Positions 9,312 through 20,000 of a stretch of DNA of 62,209 nucleotides are shown here, piece by piece; the first letter of the stretch is position 1, and each line of letters opens with the position of its first letter. Location of the stretch: NCBI RefSeq assembly GCF_025548535.1, contig NZ_JAJLQW010000010.1:1-62209 (forward strand), in the 5' to 3' direction. A program made the position numbers and the translations under genes. This stretch comes from Undibacterium sp. Jales W-56. GTDB lineage: Bacteria; Pseudomonadota; Gammaproteobacteria; Burkholderiales; Burkholderiaceae_D. The notes beneath the pieces are model-generated. The model was not told the origin of the DNA. It saw nothing but the letters and a program-made list of their open reading frames with translations, and ran no database searches.

Positions 9312-12278
9312 ATGCCACGCCGCTCACTACTTTCTGAAACCGAACGCGCCAGTTTACTGATTCTGCCTCGAAGTCAGGATGACCTGATTCAGCAATACAG
9401 TTTTACGGACGCCGACTTGGCGTTGATCCGGCAACGCCGTGGTGCTGCCAACCGCCTCGGCTTCGCGGTGCAGATGTGTTTGCTGCGCTACCCTGGCTAT
9501 GCGCTGGCAAGCGACACCGCGCTGCCCGACCCGGTGCTCCACTGGATCGCCAAGCAGGTGCGCAGCGACGCCGAGGCCTGGCCTGAATACGCAGAGCGGG
9601 AAAAGACGCGCAATGAACACCTGCACGAGCTGCGCGCCTACCTGGGCCTGTCGGTGTTCGGGCTGCCGGACTACCGCAAGCTAGTGCACAGCCTGGCCGA
9701 CCTCGCGGTGCAGACGGACAAGGCAATGGTGCTCGGCGCTCACTCCCTTGAAACGCTGCGCCAAAAGCGGATTATCCTACCTGCGTTGACCGTCATCGAG
9801 CGGGCCTGTGCCGAGGCCGTGACGCGGGCCAACCGGCGTATCTATCGCGCGTTGCTCGACCCCCTGGAGCGGCACCACAAGCGCTCCCTGGACAACCTGC
9901 TCAACGTCGCGCCCGACATGAGCATTACTTGGCTGGTATGGTTGCGCCAGTCGCCGCTCAAGCCGAATTCCCGCTACATGCGCGAACATATCGAACGGCT
10001 CAAGGTATTTCAGTCGCTGGCACTACCTGAGGGGCTTGGCCGCGAGATCCACCAGAATCGGCTACTGAAAATGGCGCGCGAGGGTGCGCAGATGACGCCG
10101 CGTGACCTGGCGAAATTCGAGGATGAGCGCCGCTATGCGACATTGGCTGCACTGGCTATCGAGGGCATGGCCACCGTGACGGACGAACTGGTCGACCTCC
10201 ACGACCGAATTATGATCAGGCTGTTCAGCGCGGCCAAGAACAAGCATCAGCAGGACTTCCAGAAGCAGGGCAAGGCCATCAACGACAAGGTTCGCCTGTA
10301 CAGTCGAATCGGCCGCGCGCTTGTCGAGGCAAAGGAATCCGGGATGGACCCGTATGCCGCGATCGAGGCCGTGCTGCCGTGGACCGACTTCACCCAAAGC
10401 GTGACCGAGGCCGCGGAGCTGGCCCAGCCCGAGACCTTTGACCACCTGCATTTGGTGGGAGAGCAGTACAGCACCCTGAGGCGTTATACGCCCGAGTTTC
10501 TGGACGTGATCAGGCTGAAAGCCGCGCCGGCCGCGCAAGCGGTGCTCGATGCGATCGACGTCCTTCGCGAGATGAACATGACCGGGGCGAGCAAGGTACC
10601 GGACGACGCGCCAATCGCGTTCGTGAAGGCACGCTGGAAACCGCTTGTCATCACCGACGACGGGCTTGACCGTCGCTTCTACGAGATTTGCGTCTTGTCG
10701 GAACTGAAGAATTCGCTTCGATCAGGCGACATCTGGGTGCAGGGCTCGCGCCAGTTCCGCGACTTTGAGGAATACCTGCTGCCTACGGAAAGATTCGGAG
10801 CCATGAAAACGGCTCGCGAGTTGCCGATCGCCGTCAACCAGGACTGCGACCAGTACTTACAAGACCGCTTGCTGCTGCTCGAACAGCAGTTGGCCACCGT
10901 CAACCGGCTTGCACTGACGAACGAACTGCCCGATGCGATTATTACTGAGACTGGACTGAGGATCAGCCCGCAGGATGCCGTGGTGCCGGACGAGGCCCAA
11001 GCGTTGATCGACTTCGCCAGCGGCATGCTTCCCCGGATCAAGATCACCGAACTGCTGATGGACGTGGACGATTGGACCGGATTCACGCGCCACTTCGTTC
11101 ACCTCAAGAGCGGGGAGCAGGCCAACGACAGGACGTTCCTCATGTCCGCGATTCTGGCCGACGCCATCAACCTCGGCCTGACCAAAATGGCGGAATCGAG
11201 TCCTGGCGCCACTTATGCGAAACTCTCCTGGTTGCAGGCTTGGCACATCCGGGACGAAACTTATTCGGCCGGCCTGGCTGAACTGGTCAACGCCCAGTTC
11301 AAGCACGCCTTCGCCGTGCACTGGGGGGATGGCACAACGTCGTCGTCGGACGGCCAACGCTTCCGCGCGGGCGGCCGGGCCGAGAGCACGGGCCACATCA
11401 ACCCCAAGTACGGCGCCGAACCCGGCAAGCTGTTCTACACCCACATTTCCGACCAGTACGCGCCGTTCAGCACCAGGGTTGTCAACGTCGGCGTGCGCGA
11501 CTCGACCTATGTGCTCGACGGTCTGCTGTACCATGAATCAGACCTGCGCATTGAGGAGCACTATACGGATACCGCCGGTTTCACCGACCATGTGTTCGCA
11601 CTGATGCACCTCCTGGGCTTCCGCTTCGCGCCGCGAATCCGCGATCTAGGTGACACCAAGCTGTACGTGCCGGGCAAGGTGGGCGATCACCCGGCCTTGC
11701 GCTCAATGATTGGCGGTAGTCTAAACATCAAGCATCTACGCGCACACTGGGACGACGTGCTCCGCCTGGCCGCCTCGATCAAGCACGGCACAGTCACCGC
11801 ATCGCTCATGCTGCGCAAGCTGGGCAGCTACCCTCGCCAGAACGGCCTGGCGATCGCGCTACGCGAGCTGGGGCGGATCGAGCGCACGCTGTTCATCTTG
11901 GACTGGCTCCAGAACGTCGAGCTACGCCGGCGCGTGCATGCAGGCCTGAACAAGGGAGAGGCGCGCAACGCACTGGCCAGGGCGGTCTTCATTCATCGGT
12001 TGGGTGAGATCCGCGACCGGACATTCGAGCAGCAGCGGTACCGCGCCAGCGGCCTGAATCTCGTGACCGCCGCAATCGTGCTGTGGAATACGGTGTACCT
12101 GGAGCGGGCAACCGAAGCGCTGCGCGAGTCCGGCAAACTGGCCGATGACGGCATGCTGCAATTCCTCTCGCCGTTAGGCTGGGAGCACATCAATCTGACA
12201 GGAGATTACGTCTGGCGCCAGAGCAGGAAGGTCGACGAGGGAAAATATCGGCCGCTGCGGGACTTCAAGAATCGGTAA
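9312..12278 (+). CDS. tnpA: Tn3-family transposase TnpA of Tn-A
   Basis: This full-length 988-residue Tn3 transposase has the N-terminal DNA-binding module ([19 protein letters not shown], then [18 protein letters not shown]). The C-terminal DDE domain shows [26 protein letters not shown] and [13 protein letters not shown] for the first Asp, second Asp and Glu. It belongs to the same Tn21/Tn501-like clade as the transposase at 59124, but its terminal repeat is different. The stop is 6 bp from the 38-bp inverted repeat, so the gene reads straight out to the element end. It is probably the active transposase for the ptx-bearing element. Confidence 0.95.
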   Translation: MPRRSLLSETERASLLILPRSQDDLIQQYSFTDADLALIRQRRGAANRLGFAVQMCLLRYPGYALASDTALPDPVLHWIAKQVRSDAEAWPEYAEREKTRNEHLHELRAYLGLSVFGLPDYRKLVHSLADLAVQTDKAMVLGAHSLETLRQKRIILPALTVIERACAEAVTRANRRIYRALLDPLERHHKRSLDNLLNVAPDMSITWLVWLRQSPLKPNSRYMREHIERLKVFQSLALPEGLGREIHQNRLLKMAREGAQMTPRDLAKFEDERRYATLAALAIEGMATVTDELVDLHDRIMIRLFSAAKNKHQQDFQKQGKAINDKVRLYSRIGRALVEAKESGMDPYAAIEAVLPWTDFTQSVTEAAELAQPETFDHLHLVGEQYSTLRRYTPEFLDVIRLKAAPAAQAVLDAIDVLREMNMTGASKVPDDAPIAFVKARWKPLVITDDGLDRRFYEICVLSELKNSLRSGDIWVQGSRQFRDFEEYLLPTERFGAMKTARELPIAVNQDCDQYLQDRLLLLEQQLATVNRLALTNELPDAIITETGLRISPQDAVVPDEAQALIDFASGMLPRIKITELLMDVDDWTGFTRHFVHLKSGEQANDRTFLMSAILADAINLGLTKMAESSPGATYAKLSWLQAWHIRDETYSAGLAELVNAQFKHAFAVHWGDGTTSSSDGQRFRAGGRAESTGHINPKYGAEPGKLFYTHISDQYAPFSTRVVNVGVRDSTYVLDGLLYHESDLRIEEHYTDTAGFTDHVFALMHLLGFRFAPRIRDLGDTKLYVPGKVGDHPALRSMIGGSLNIKHLRAHWDDVLRLAASIKHGTVTASLMLRKLGSYPRQNGLAIALRELGRIERTLFILDWLQNVELRRRVHAGLNKGEARNALARAVFIHRLGEIRDRTFEQQRYRASGLNLVTAAIVLWNTVYLERATEALRESGKLADDGMLQFLSPLGWEHINLTGDYVWRQSRKVDEGKYRPLRDFKNR

Positions 12279-12283
12279 CAGGG

Positions 12284-12321
12284 CTTAGCGCCCGATTTTT
12301 TCCGTTTTCCCTATTCGCCCC
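12284..12321 (-). repeat. 38-bp right terminal inverted repeat of Tn-A
   Basis: Read inward, the sequence begins GGGGCGAATAGGGAAAACGG and ends GGGCGCTAAG. This is the GGGG...TAAG form of Tn3-family ends and sits directly after the tnpA stop. It differs at many positions from the ends of Tn-C (56921-56958 and 62089-62126). No matching left repeat is found inside the window. The neighbouring PepSY-TM gene is cut here. Confidence 0.85.
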
Positions 12322-12663
12322 GAGTAGCATGGAGCGATGTAGTTGCTTGATCCAGCGAAAAAGCGCCGACGGCGCATAGGCGGTCGCCGCGCCGCTCGCC
12401 GGATCGACGCGGACCACGCTGGCGCCGGCGACCGTGCTGTAGTAAACGATCAATGTTCCGGAAGGCGTGCGCTGGATCTGTTCGACGCCTGGGTATTGGC
12501 GTACGACGCGACTGGCCATCTCGGCCACGCTGACGCCGCTCGGCACGGTGGTGCCAAGCCGGTCCAGCGCCGGATAGAGCGACAACAGTGCGCCGGTCAA
12601 CCCCAGCAATATAGCCAGAACACCGCAGAACAGGCCAAGCATGGAGTGTAGCCGACGCAACAT
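12322..12663 (-). pseudogene. PepSY-associated membrane protein, truncated by Tn-A
   Basis: About 114 residues of a PepSY-TM protein remain: an N-terminal membrane helix (SMLGLFCGVLAILLGLTGAL) and part of a periplasmic PepSY-like domain ending near RWIKQLHRSMLLG. Reading then runs into the Tn-A inverted repeat and a foreign tail. Intact relatives have several more membrane helices and work in envelope redox or iron-related electron transfer. It was the third gene of an operon with the DUF2271 and PepSY genes upstream. Loss of its distal part probably disables it. Confidence 0.75.
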
Positions 12664-12671
12664 GCAGTGCC

Positions 12672-13142
12672 TTACATGTCGTAACTGAAGGCTTTGATAT
12701 AGCCGCGCCCCTGGACAGGTTTGCCAGCACCTGCCTTGGTCAGCGGCGCGCGCACATCGGCAGAATGATCGCGGCCGTCTTCCACCGCGCTGTCAACGCG
12801 GATTTCATAGCCCGCATCAATCAGCGCATCGGCCAGTTCAACCGTGACCTTCAGCGATTTACCGTTACCGACGCTCGCGCCGCTAATGCCATCGTATGTA
12901 CGCGCGTCAAGCCCGCTGCCCCGCGCCCAGGCACTCAAGTGCTTATAATATTTCGACTTCTTACCGGCAACCCATAAGGTTTTTTTGTAAATGCCTGCGG
13001 CGTCTGTGATATAGAATGCCAAATAGGCACCGCTGCCGTTGTAATTTTGCAGTTGGGTGGTTAGCACGACTGGACGCGCCTGTGCCATTGAGGGGAGCGC
13101 CAATGTGCCAGCCAGCCAGGCCCCGGTAAGAATTTTTTTCAT
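12672..13142 (-). CDS. DUF2271-family periplasmic protein
   Basis: This 156-residue protein has a Sec signal peptide (about residues 1-22, cleavage after AQA). A beta-rich domain of the DUF2271 type follows (YLAFYITDAAGIYKKTLWVAG, then the SAWARGSGLDARTYDGISGAS segment). DUF2271 genes are regularly found between a PepSY gene and a PepSY-TM gene, as here, and are thought to be part of a periplasmic redox or flavin/haem-linked system. Its biochemical role is not known. It overlaps the upstream PepSY gene by 4 bp. Confidence 0.8.
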   Translation of the reverse strand: MKKILTGAWLAGTLALPSMAQARPVVLTTQLQNYNGSGAYLAFYITDAAGIYKKTLWVAGKKSKYYKHLSAWARGSGLDARTYDGISGASVGNGKSLKVTVELADALIDAGYEIRVDSAVEDGRDHSADVRAPLTKAGAGKPVQGRGYIKAFSYDM

Positions 13143-13504
13143 TGCTTATTTCCTTGAGTATGCGGGCTGGGCTCCCTGATTTGTTCAGCGGATGGTCGCG
13201 CCGGGGACAGGTAGTCGGAGGCATCGCCGTGTTCGCCGAATTCGATCTCAAGGCTGCGGATGCGCAACGTCGCTGGTCCATACTTCGCCTTCACTTTATT
13301 GCCTAGCCGATCGGTACCTCGCACCTCATAACAACCGTCGTCAACCTTGATGCGTTGAACAGTCCAACCGCGCAACTCGACCTGATGGCGCAACACTTCA
13401 CGTGGTTTCCAATCTGCGATGGGATCGGTGCAATCGTTATCCGCCAGCGCCGTGCAACTGGCGCCAAGGGCAGCAAGCGCAGCGAGCATGTGAAACATTG
13501 TCAT
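13139..13504 (-). CDS. Small periplasmic PepSY-domain protein
   Basis: This 121-residue protein has a signal peptide (cleavage after ALA, near residue 21). One PepSY-like repeat follows (WKPREVLRHQVELRGWTVQRIKVDDGCYEV ... ATLRIRSLEI across residues about 30-90, two cysteines). A proline-rich tail follows. It heads the PepSY-DUF2271-PepSY-TM operon. A perfect FNR-type site lies about 97 bp upstream (13601-13614). Together with the neighbouring two-component system this is a common betaproteobacterial arrangement, but the ligand is unknown. Confidence 0.7.
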   Translation of the reverse strand: MTMFHMLAALAALGASCTALADNDCTDPIADWKPREVLRHQVELRGWTVQRIKVDDGCYEVRGTDRLGNKVKAKYGPATLRIRSLEIEFGEHGDASDYLSPARPSAEQIREPSPHTQGNKQ

Positions 13505-13600
13505 CGCTGGCTCCTTGGTTGAGATCGGCCTTATATCATCAGGACAGGCTTTGATGTAAGTGAACTAGGTCGATTGTAGAACCGCGATTCGCAAAAAAAT

Positions 13601-13614
13601 TTGATACATATCAA
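13601..13614 (-). promoter_or_regulatory. FNR/Anr-type box
   Basis: TTGATACATATCAA is a perfect TTGAT-N4-ATCAA palindrome, and the dyad extends to 13597-13618. It is 97 bp upstream of the PepSY gene start at 13504 and downstream of the kinase stop. The match to the FNR/Anr consensus is seen directly. Oxygen-responsive control of the PepSY operon is inferred. Confidence 0.6.
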
Positions 13615-13686
13615 ATTTCCCCAAGTGCTTTGTTGCTATATGAGCGGCAAATAAGTGGCGAGGCCGTACGCCTACCTGCGCAAGCG

Positions 13687-15063
13687 CTATTCGTCCCGCT
13701 TTGCTAACACAGGAAAGCTGACGGTAACGCCAAGCCCACTATGATCTATTCCTGTGCCGAGTCGTATCTCGGCCCCGTGCATGTCGATGATCCTGCGCAC
13801 AATGGACAGGCCCAGCCCGCTGCCCGGCACTTTCGCCCCGGCGAGGCGGAAGAACCGTTCGAAGACCCGGCCTTGCATCTGTGGAGCTATGCCTGGCCCC
13901 GAGTCCGCCACCCGCAGGTAACTGCGTCCTTCCGATTGACCGCAACTGACCACAATGCGGCCAGGCACGGGGGTGTAGCGTACAGCGTTGTCCACCAGGT
14001 TGCGCAACAACATACGCAGGCTTTCACGTTCGATCCGGCATGGGGCATGCGCAATGTCCACACGCAAGTGATGGCCGACCGCCAGGCTCTGCCAATATGA
14101 TTGCTCCTCGGTCAACAACGTTGCCAGGTCGGCTTCCTCCAACGCCACTCCATGGCAGCCTTGCGGATCGAGCTGTGCCAGCGTCAGCAATTGATCGACC
14201 AGCCGGCCGGCGCGGTCGACGCTGGCGTTCAGGCCAGCGATGAACTCTTCTCGTTCTTCAACGCTGCGCGCCCGCTGCATGACCTGCAGGTTGGTCTTGA
14301 TGGCGGCCAGCGGCGTACGTAGTTCGTGTGCGGCGTCCCCTGTGAAGCGCTGTTCGTATTCCATGCTTTGCCTGACTCGGCCAAAGAGTCGATTAATCGC
14401 CAGCAGCAGTGGAAACACCTCGCTCGGCGCCCCCCGCAACGGGACGTCCGCCAGGTCATTGGGGGTGCGCGCGCCGACTTCGTTGGCTGACACCTGCAAC
14501 ACCCGAAACACCCGGTCGATGCACCACCAGATCGCCAACCCGGCCAGCATCGCCAGCACAACGCCAAATCCAGTGACCTTGTAGAAGAATCTGCTGCTGA
14601 TCTCCTCGCGATGGCTGCTCGGCTCGGCGACCTGGATTTGTAGCGTGCGGTCGGCGTTCCAGCTGGAATAAAGGCGGCTGCGATGCTCTTCGATTTGCAC
14701 CCAGGAAAACCCATCCGGGGCGCGCTGCGAAAACGCTCTGGAGGGCGCGCCGCCGTTTTTGTACAGCAGGCGTTGCTGTGCATCGCGGATCTGAAACAGC
14801 AGGTAACGATGATAGTCCGGGCGCTCCGTTATCCTGAGGTTGGTCGCCAGCGCGGTGCCATGCTCCGTCGCCTCGTTTTCGGCCAGAGACAACAGCAGGT
14901 GAGCCGTTTCTGCCAGCGACTGGTCGAATAGTTCCTGGCTCTCCCGCTGCGCCTCGATGTAGACAATGAACGCGCTGCCGCCCCACAATGCCAGTGTCAA
15001 CGCCAGCAGCACACCGAGCAGCAATCGCCGTAACGACCAGCGCGGTACGGTTTCAGTACTCAT
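13687..15063 (-). CDS. QseC-like sensor histidine kinase
   Basis: This 458-residue inner-membrane kinase has membrane helices at about residues 12-35 and 160-182 flanking a periplasmic sensor. A linker follows, then the H-box DAAHELRTPLAA with His246, the N-box (LLRNLVDNAVRYTP) and G-boxes (VADSGPGI, GSGLGLSIVRRI). It should autophosphorylate and pass phosphate to the response regulator whose gene overlaps it by 4 bp. The divergent RND pump suggests metal or envelope stress as the signal, but this is not shown by the sequence. Confidence 0.9.
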   Translation of the reverse strand: MSTETVPRWSLRRLLLGVLLALTLALWGGSAFIVYIEAQRESQELFDQSLAETAHLLLSLAENEATEHGTALATNLRITERPDYHRYLLFQIRDAQQRLLYKNGGAPSRAFSQRAPDGFSWVQIEEHRSRLYSSWNADRTLQIQVAEPSSHREEISSRFFYKVTGFGVVLAMLAGLAIWWCIDRVFRVLQVSANEVGARTPNDLADVPLRGAPSEVFPLLLAINRLFGRVRQSMEYEQRFTGDAAHELRTPLAAIKTNLQVMQRARSVEEREEFIAGLNASVDRAGRLVDQLLTLAQLDPQGCHGVALEEADLATLLTEEQSYWQSLAVGHHLRVDIAHAPCRIERESLRMLLRNLVDNAVRYTPVPGRIVVSCGQSEGRSYLRVADSGPGIAPQMQGRVFERFFRLAGAKVPGSGLGLSIVRRIIDMHGAEIRLGTGIDHSGLGVTVSFPVLAKRDE

Positions 15064-15737
15064 ATGTCCACCCCATGTGTCGGCTTGTCGATGCAGTAGC
15101 CAACCGCGTGGACCGTGCGTATCAGCCCGCGACCCAGCTTCTTGCGCAGGTGGTGGATATGGACCTGTACCGCATTGCTTTCCACCTCCTCGCCCCAGCT
15201 ATAGAGGTTATGCTCCAGCTGTTCACGGCTCAGTACCCTGCCGCAGTTCTCCAGCATCATCTGCAGGATGCGGAATTCCCGGCTGGTCAACGCGACATTC
15301 TTTCCCGCTTGGGTCGCCTGGCGTGCGGCGATGTCGAGCACCAGATCGCCGTGGACCAGCTCTTCACGCAGCCGACCGGCGGCCCGCCGCGACGCGCTGC
15401 GGATCCGGGCTGCCAGCTCATCCAGGTCAAACGGCTTGACGACGAAATCATCCGCGCCGCCATCCAGGCCGGCAATGCGCTCGGGAATCTTGTCGCGGGC
15501 GGTCACGATCAGGATGGCACCGCCATAACCGGCGTTGCGCAAGGCGCTCAACGCTTGCATGCCGTCCTGTCCCGGCAAACCCAGGTCCAGCAGGATGCAG
15601 CCATAGTCATGCAGCCGCACTGCCGTGTGCGCATGTTCGGCCGACTGGACCCAGTCGACGGCGTAGCCTGCCTGTTCCAACCCGATCTGGGTGGCACGCC
15701 CCAGTTGAGGGTCATCTTCAGTGAGCAATATGCGCAT
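15060..15737 (-). CDS. QseB/PmrA-like OmpR-family response regulator
   Basis: This 225-residue protein has a receiver domain (acidic TEDD near residue 7, phospho-acceptor Asp51 in LLDLGLPG, Lys in VVKPFD) and a C-terminal winged helix (TSREFRILQMMLE, VQVHIHHLRKKLGRGLIRTVHAVGY). It pairs with the overlapping kinase gene. The 112-bp divergent spacer with the RND operon contains a QseB/PmrA-type tandem repeat (15783-15799). Autoregulation and control of the pump are therefore likely. Confidence 0.92.
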   Translation of the reverse strand: MRILLTEDDPQLGRATQIGLEQAGYAVDWVQSAEHAHTAVRLHDYGCILLDLGLPGQDGMQALSALRNAGYGGAILIVTARDKIPERIAGLDGGADDFVVKPFDLDELAARIRSASRRAAGRLREELVHGDLVLDIAARQATQAGKNVALTSREFRILQMMLENCGRVLSREQLEHNLYSWGEEVESNAVQVHIHHLRKKLGRGLIRTVHAVGYCIDKPTHGVDI

Positions 15738-15782
15738 GGGTCGGATTCGTCGTTTATCTGCGCCTCATGGTAGGCGGCAGTT

Positions 15783-15799
15783 GTTAAGAACTTCTTAAT
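15783..15799. promoter_or_regulatory. Candidate QseB/PmrA-type response-regulator box
   Basis: GTTAAG (15783-15788), five bases, CTTAAT (15794-15799) matches the cTTAAk-N5-cTTAAk layout of PmrA/QseB boxes. The core TTAAGAACTTCTTAA is also a perfect palindrome. It lies between the response regulator gene and the divergent RND operon. Confidence 0.55.
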
Positions 15800-15849
15800 A
15801 TCTGATCACCACCATCATACCCACCGATCCCCTCCGAGGAAATTATTTC

Positions 15850-17028
15850 ATGATGTTCCAGCCACACACCACCCTGGTGCCCCTGCTCCGCACTCTGCTC
15901 TTGCCTTTCCTGCTCATCGGACCAGCGAGCACTTTCGGCGCCGACGGCATTGAACAGTTGCCCATGAATGCAAAGCAGATCAGCCGGGCCGGCATAGTGA
16001 CAGCGCCGGCCGTAGCCGCGCCGGCCACCGCCGCCACGGCCGTGGGCAATGCCGTCGTCCTATCGGGAACGGTGGTCACGCCAGCCGATTCGCTCATCCT
16101 CGCCGCCGCTGCCGCCAACGGGGTGGTGCAGCAGGTGCATACTAGTTCGCTGCAGCGTGTGCAGACAGGAACGGCACTGGTCACATTGTTCAGTCCCGCA
16201 TGGATGGAGACGCAACGCGAATACGTTCAGCTGTCGACGCAGTCCCACTTGGCGGCCGATAAGTTGTTGCGTGATGAAAGCCTGTTTGCGGATGGGATCA
16301 TCTCCCGTGCGCGGGTGGAGGAAAGCCGTGCCGCAGCGCATCTGGTCAGACTCGCGTGCGATCAGCGCGCCCAGACGCTGCATGCAGGCGGTTTGAATGC
16401 GTCAGCCATCAAGGCCTTATCAACTGGCGGTCAACCGACCCCGCTGCTCATCGTGCGCGCGCATAGCGCGGGGACATTGCTTGAGCTGCCGGTCACCATC
16501 GGGCAGCAGCTGGAGGCTGGCATGGCGGTGGCAAAGATAAGCCGCGATGGCCCGCTGTGGGTGGAATTGCAGGCGTCAGCCAAGCAGCTGCCGATGCTGG
16601 CGGTGGGGGCGTTGCTCGACGTCGCCCAGTGCGGGCAGCTACGGGTGATTGCGATCTCGCCGCAAATAAACGGCGCCAATCAGACAGCGCAGGTACGCGC
16701 ACGCCAGGTCGAACCGAAGGCCTGTCTTAAGACAAATGCATTCGTGGAGGCGCGGTTGCTAACGCCACCGCGAGGAAGCGACGCTCTGCTCGTGCCAGCC
16801 GTAGCGATGGTGCGTCGCGGATCGGCCAACTATGTGTTTGTACGTAACGCCAGCGGCTTCCAGGCCGTTCCGGTGATCAGTGGAGCGGTTGCCGGTGATC
16901 AGCTTTGGGTAAGCGGAGCGATCGCCTCAGGAGCGCAAGTGGCCGTGCGCGGATTGGTGGCACTCAAGGGCGCATGGGCAGGGTTCGGTGAGCCCACCGG
17001 CGCACCTGCGGCTAAAGGGAGTCAGTGA
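15850..17028 (+). CDS. RND efflux periplasmic adaptor (CzcB/CusB-type)
   Basis: This 392-residue membrane-fusion protein has a signal peptide (cleavage near AST-FGA, residue about 30). A barrel-sandwich hybrid (VVLSGTVVTPADSLILAAAAANGVVQ region), a helical hairpin at about residues 110-190 and beta-barrel domains follow. It links the inner-membrane pump to the outer-membrane channel in a tripartite heavy-metal exporter. It lacks the Met- or His-rich metal-binding N-terminus of CusB or CzcB, so the exported ion cannot be assigned. The stop overlaps the pump start. Confidence 0.87.
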   Translation: MMFQPHTTLVPLLRTLLLPFLLIGPASTFGADGIEQLPMNAKQISRAGIVTAPAVAAPATAATAVGNAVVLSGTVVTPADSLILAAAAANGVVQQVHTSSLQRVQTGTALVTLFSPAWMETQREYVQLSTQSHLAADKLLRDESLFADGIISRARVEESRAAAHLVRLACDQRAQTLHAGGLNASAIKALSTGGQPTPLLIVRAHSAGTLLELPVTIGQQLEAGMAVAKISRDGPLWVELQASAKQLPMLAVGALLDVAQCGQLRVIAISPQINGANQTAQVRARQVEPKACLKTNAFVEARLLTPPRGSDALLVPAVAMVRRGSANYVFVRNASGFQAVPVISGAVAGDQLWVSGAIASGAQVAVRGLVALKGAWAGFGEPTGAPAAKGSQ

Positions 17029-20000
17029 TGCTGGGCCGATTAATCGCGCTATCCCTGGCACAGCGCCTTCTGGTGCTGGTGTTGGCGGTGTTGATGATAG
17101 CGGCCGGCATCAAGGCCGCGGGCGAGCTATCCATCGACGCCTTCCCGGATGTCTCCAGCACGCAGGTCAAGTTGATACTCAAGGCGCCGGGCATGACGCC
17201 GGAAGAAGTCGAAGCCCGCATCGTCGCGCCGATTGAGCAGGAATTGTTAGGCATACCGCGCCAGGCCATTCTTCGCTCGCAATCCAAATATGCGATCGCC
17301 GACATTACGTTGGACTTCGACGATGGCACCGACGTCTATTGGGCGCGACAGCAGGTTAGCGAACGCCTCGCCTCGGCACTCAAGGACTTGCCGCCGTCGG
17401 TAAGCGGTGGGCTGGCGCCGATCACCACCCCTTTAGGGGAAATCTTCATGTTCACCATCGAAGGGCCGTTGTCGTTGATGGAAAAGCGCACGTTGCTGGA
17501 ATGGACGATCCGTCCCCAGTTGCGCAACATCGCCGGCGTCGCCGATGTGAATTCGCTAGGTGGTCAGGTCAAGAGCTTTGAAGTAGTGCCCGATCTGGCT
17601 GCGCTGGCGGCACGGCGCATTTCGCTGGCGCAGTTACAGCAAGCGCTAGAGGCCAATAACCGGAGTGATGGCGCAGGTCGGCTCGGCAGCAACGAAGAAT
17701 CTCTGCTCATCCGCAGCGACTCGAGTATCCGAACGCTTGCCGATGTCGGCGCCATCGCGATCGTCAAGCGCGGCGACGTCGCCATTACGGTGGGCCAGGT
17801 CGCAACCGTGCGAATCGGCCAACTGACAAGCTATGGCGCCGTCACGCAGAACGGAAAAGGCGAAGCGGTCGAAGCGCTGGTGCTAGCGGTACGCGGCGCC
17901 AACGCCCAAACCGTCGTTGATCAGGTAAGGGCCAGACTCGTCGAGATTGGCCGCTCGCTTCCGGCCGGCACCACTATCAGCACCTTTTACGATCGGGGCA
18001 ATCTGGTCGAGCGGGCAGTCAAGACAGTCACCAAAGCTTTGCTGGAAGCGACCTTGCTGGTGGTGCTGTTGCTGTATATCTTTCTCGGCAACCTACGCGC
18101 GGCCCTCGTGGTGGCCTGCATTTTGCCGTTGTCGGCACTTGGCACCTTCCTGCTGATGCGCCAGTACGGACTCAGCGCAAACCTGATGTCGCTCGGCGGC
18201 TTGGCCATCGCCATCGGCATGCTGGTCGACGCAGCGGTGGTGGTGGTGGAAAACATTGAGGCTCACAGCAGCAAAGCCCAGCCAGGCATGTCGCGTCTGC
18301 ATGTGATCTACCGCGCGGTGCGGGAAGTTGCGGTGCCAGTGACGGCGGGTATGGTGGTGATCATGATCGTCTTCCTGCCCCTTCTGACGCTGCAAGGGCT
18401 GGAGGGAAAATTATTCGCGCCAGTCGCGCTGACCATCATCTTCGCTTTGGCGGCATCGCTGCTGCTGTCGTTGACGGTGATTCCGGTGCTGTCCTCGCTG
18501 GTGCTCAAGGCACACCATGGTCCACCACCGCGTTTGGTGCAGCGCATGGAGGCGGGCTACCAGGCCTTGCTGAGTCGAGCGCTGCGGCACGAGCGCCTGG
18601 TGACCGGCGGCGCCGTCGCTGCCTTGCTCATCGCAATCGGCCTATTCACGGTTGTCGGGAAATCGTTCATGCCGGTGCTCGACGAGGGCGACATTATTAT
18701 GCAAATCGAAAAGCTGCCATCCGTGAATCTGATCGAATCCGCACGTCTCGACATGGCGATACAACGCAGCATCCTTGCGCAAGTACCGGAGGTGCGACGC
18801 ATCGTTGCGAGGCTCGGATCGGATGAGCTCGGCCTGGACCCAATGGGCTTGAACGAGACCGACACGTTCCTGGTGCTCAAGCCGCGCCCGGAGTGGCGAA
18901 GTCAGTACAAGGAAGACTTGATCAACGCCTTGCGCAAGGCGACGGCAGACTTCCCTGGTGTCAACATCAGCTTCACTCAGCCCATTGAAATGCGCACCTC
19001 GGAAATGCTTTCGGGCGTACGCGGCGATCTCGCGATCAAAGTGTATGGACCCGATGCCAAGGCGCTTGGCACGCTGGCTGCGCAAATTGTCAACGTGGTG
19101 CAGGCGATACCAGGCAGTGAGGATGTACTGACCGTGAAGAATGAAGGCGTGCAGTATCTACAGGTCGACATCGACCGGGTTGCCGCCGGCCGGCTGGCTC
19201 TGAGTTCCGAGCAGGTGCAGGCGGATCTGCGCACGCTCATCGAAGGACGCGTGGCCGGCGTCGTGATCGAGGGCGGCAAGCGCCTGCCCTTGCTGATACG
19301 CGGAAGTGAGCAACTTCAACTGTCATCCGAATTATTCGGGCAATTGCGCCTGCCGCTCGCAGACGGCGAGTCGGTACCGCTGAGCCAGCTGGCGACGCTG
19401 CGCCACGTGGACGGTCCCGTCAAAGTCGAGCGTGAGAATAGCAGTCGCCTGGCCGTCGTGCGCGCAAATGTCCGAGGCCGAGATCTGGTGGGATTTGTCG
19501 ACGAAGCGAAGCGCGCCGTCGCCAGCAAAATCAAACTTCCCGGCGGATATCGCCTGAGCTGGGGCGGGCAGTTTGAAAATCAGCAGCGCGCCGCAGCAAG
19601 ATTGGCGTTGGTCGTGCCGGTGGCGCTGGCGTTGATTTTCCTGCTGCTGTTTAGCACGCTGCACAGCATACGGCAGGCGCTGCTGGTATTCGTCAATATT
19701 CCGTTTGCATTGATAGGCGGCGTGGTAGCGCTCGCGATCACTGGCGAGTATCTGTCGGTGCCCGCGTCGGTCGGCTTTATCGCCTTGATGGGCATCGCTG
19801 TCCTCAATGGTCTGGTGATGATTACCTGCTTCAACCAACTGGTGGCGCGCGGCATGGCTCTGCCGGAGGTGGTAAGCCAGGGCGCGCTGCGGCGCTTCCG
19901 ACCGGTGATGATGACCGCCTGCATTACCGGCCTGGGCCTCGTCCCTCTGCTGCTGGCCACCGGCCCCGGCTCCGAAATTCAGAAGCCGTTGGCGATCGTG

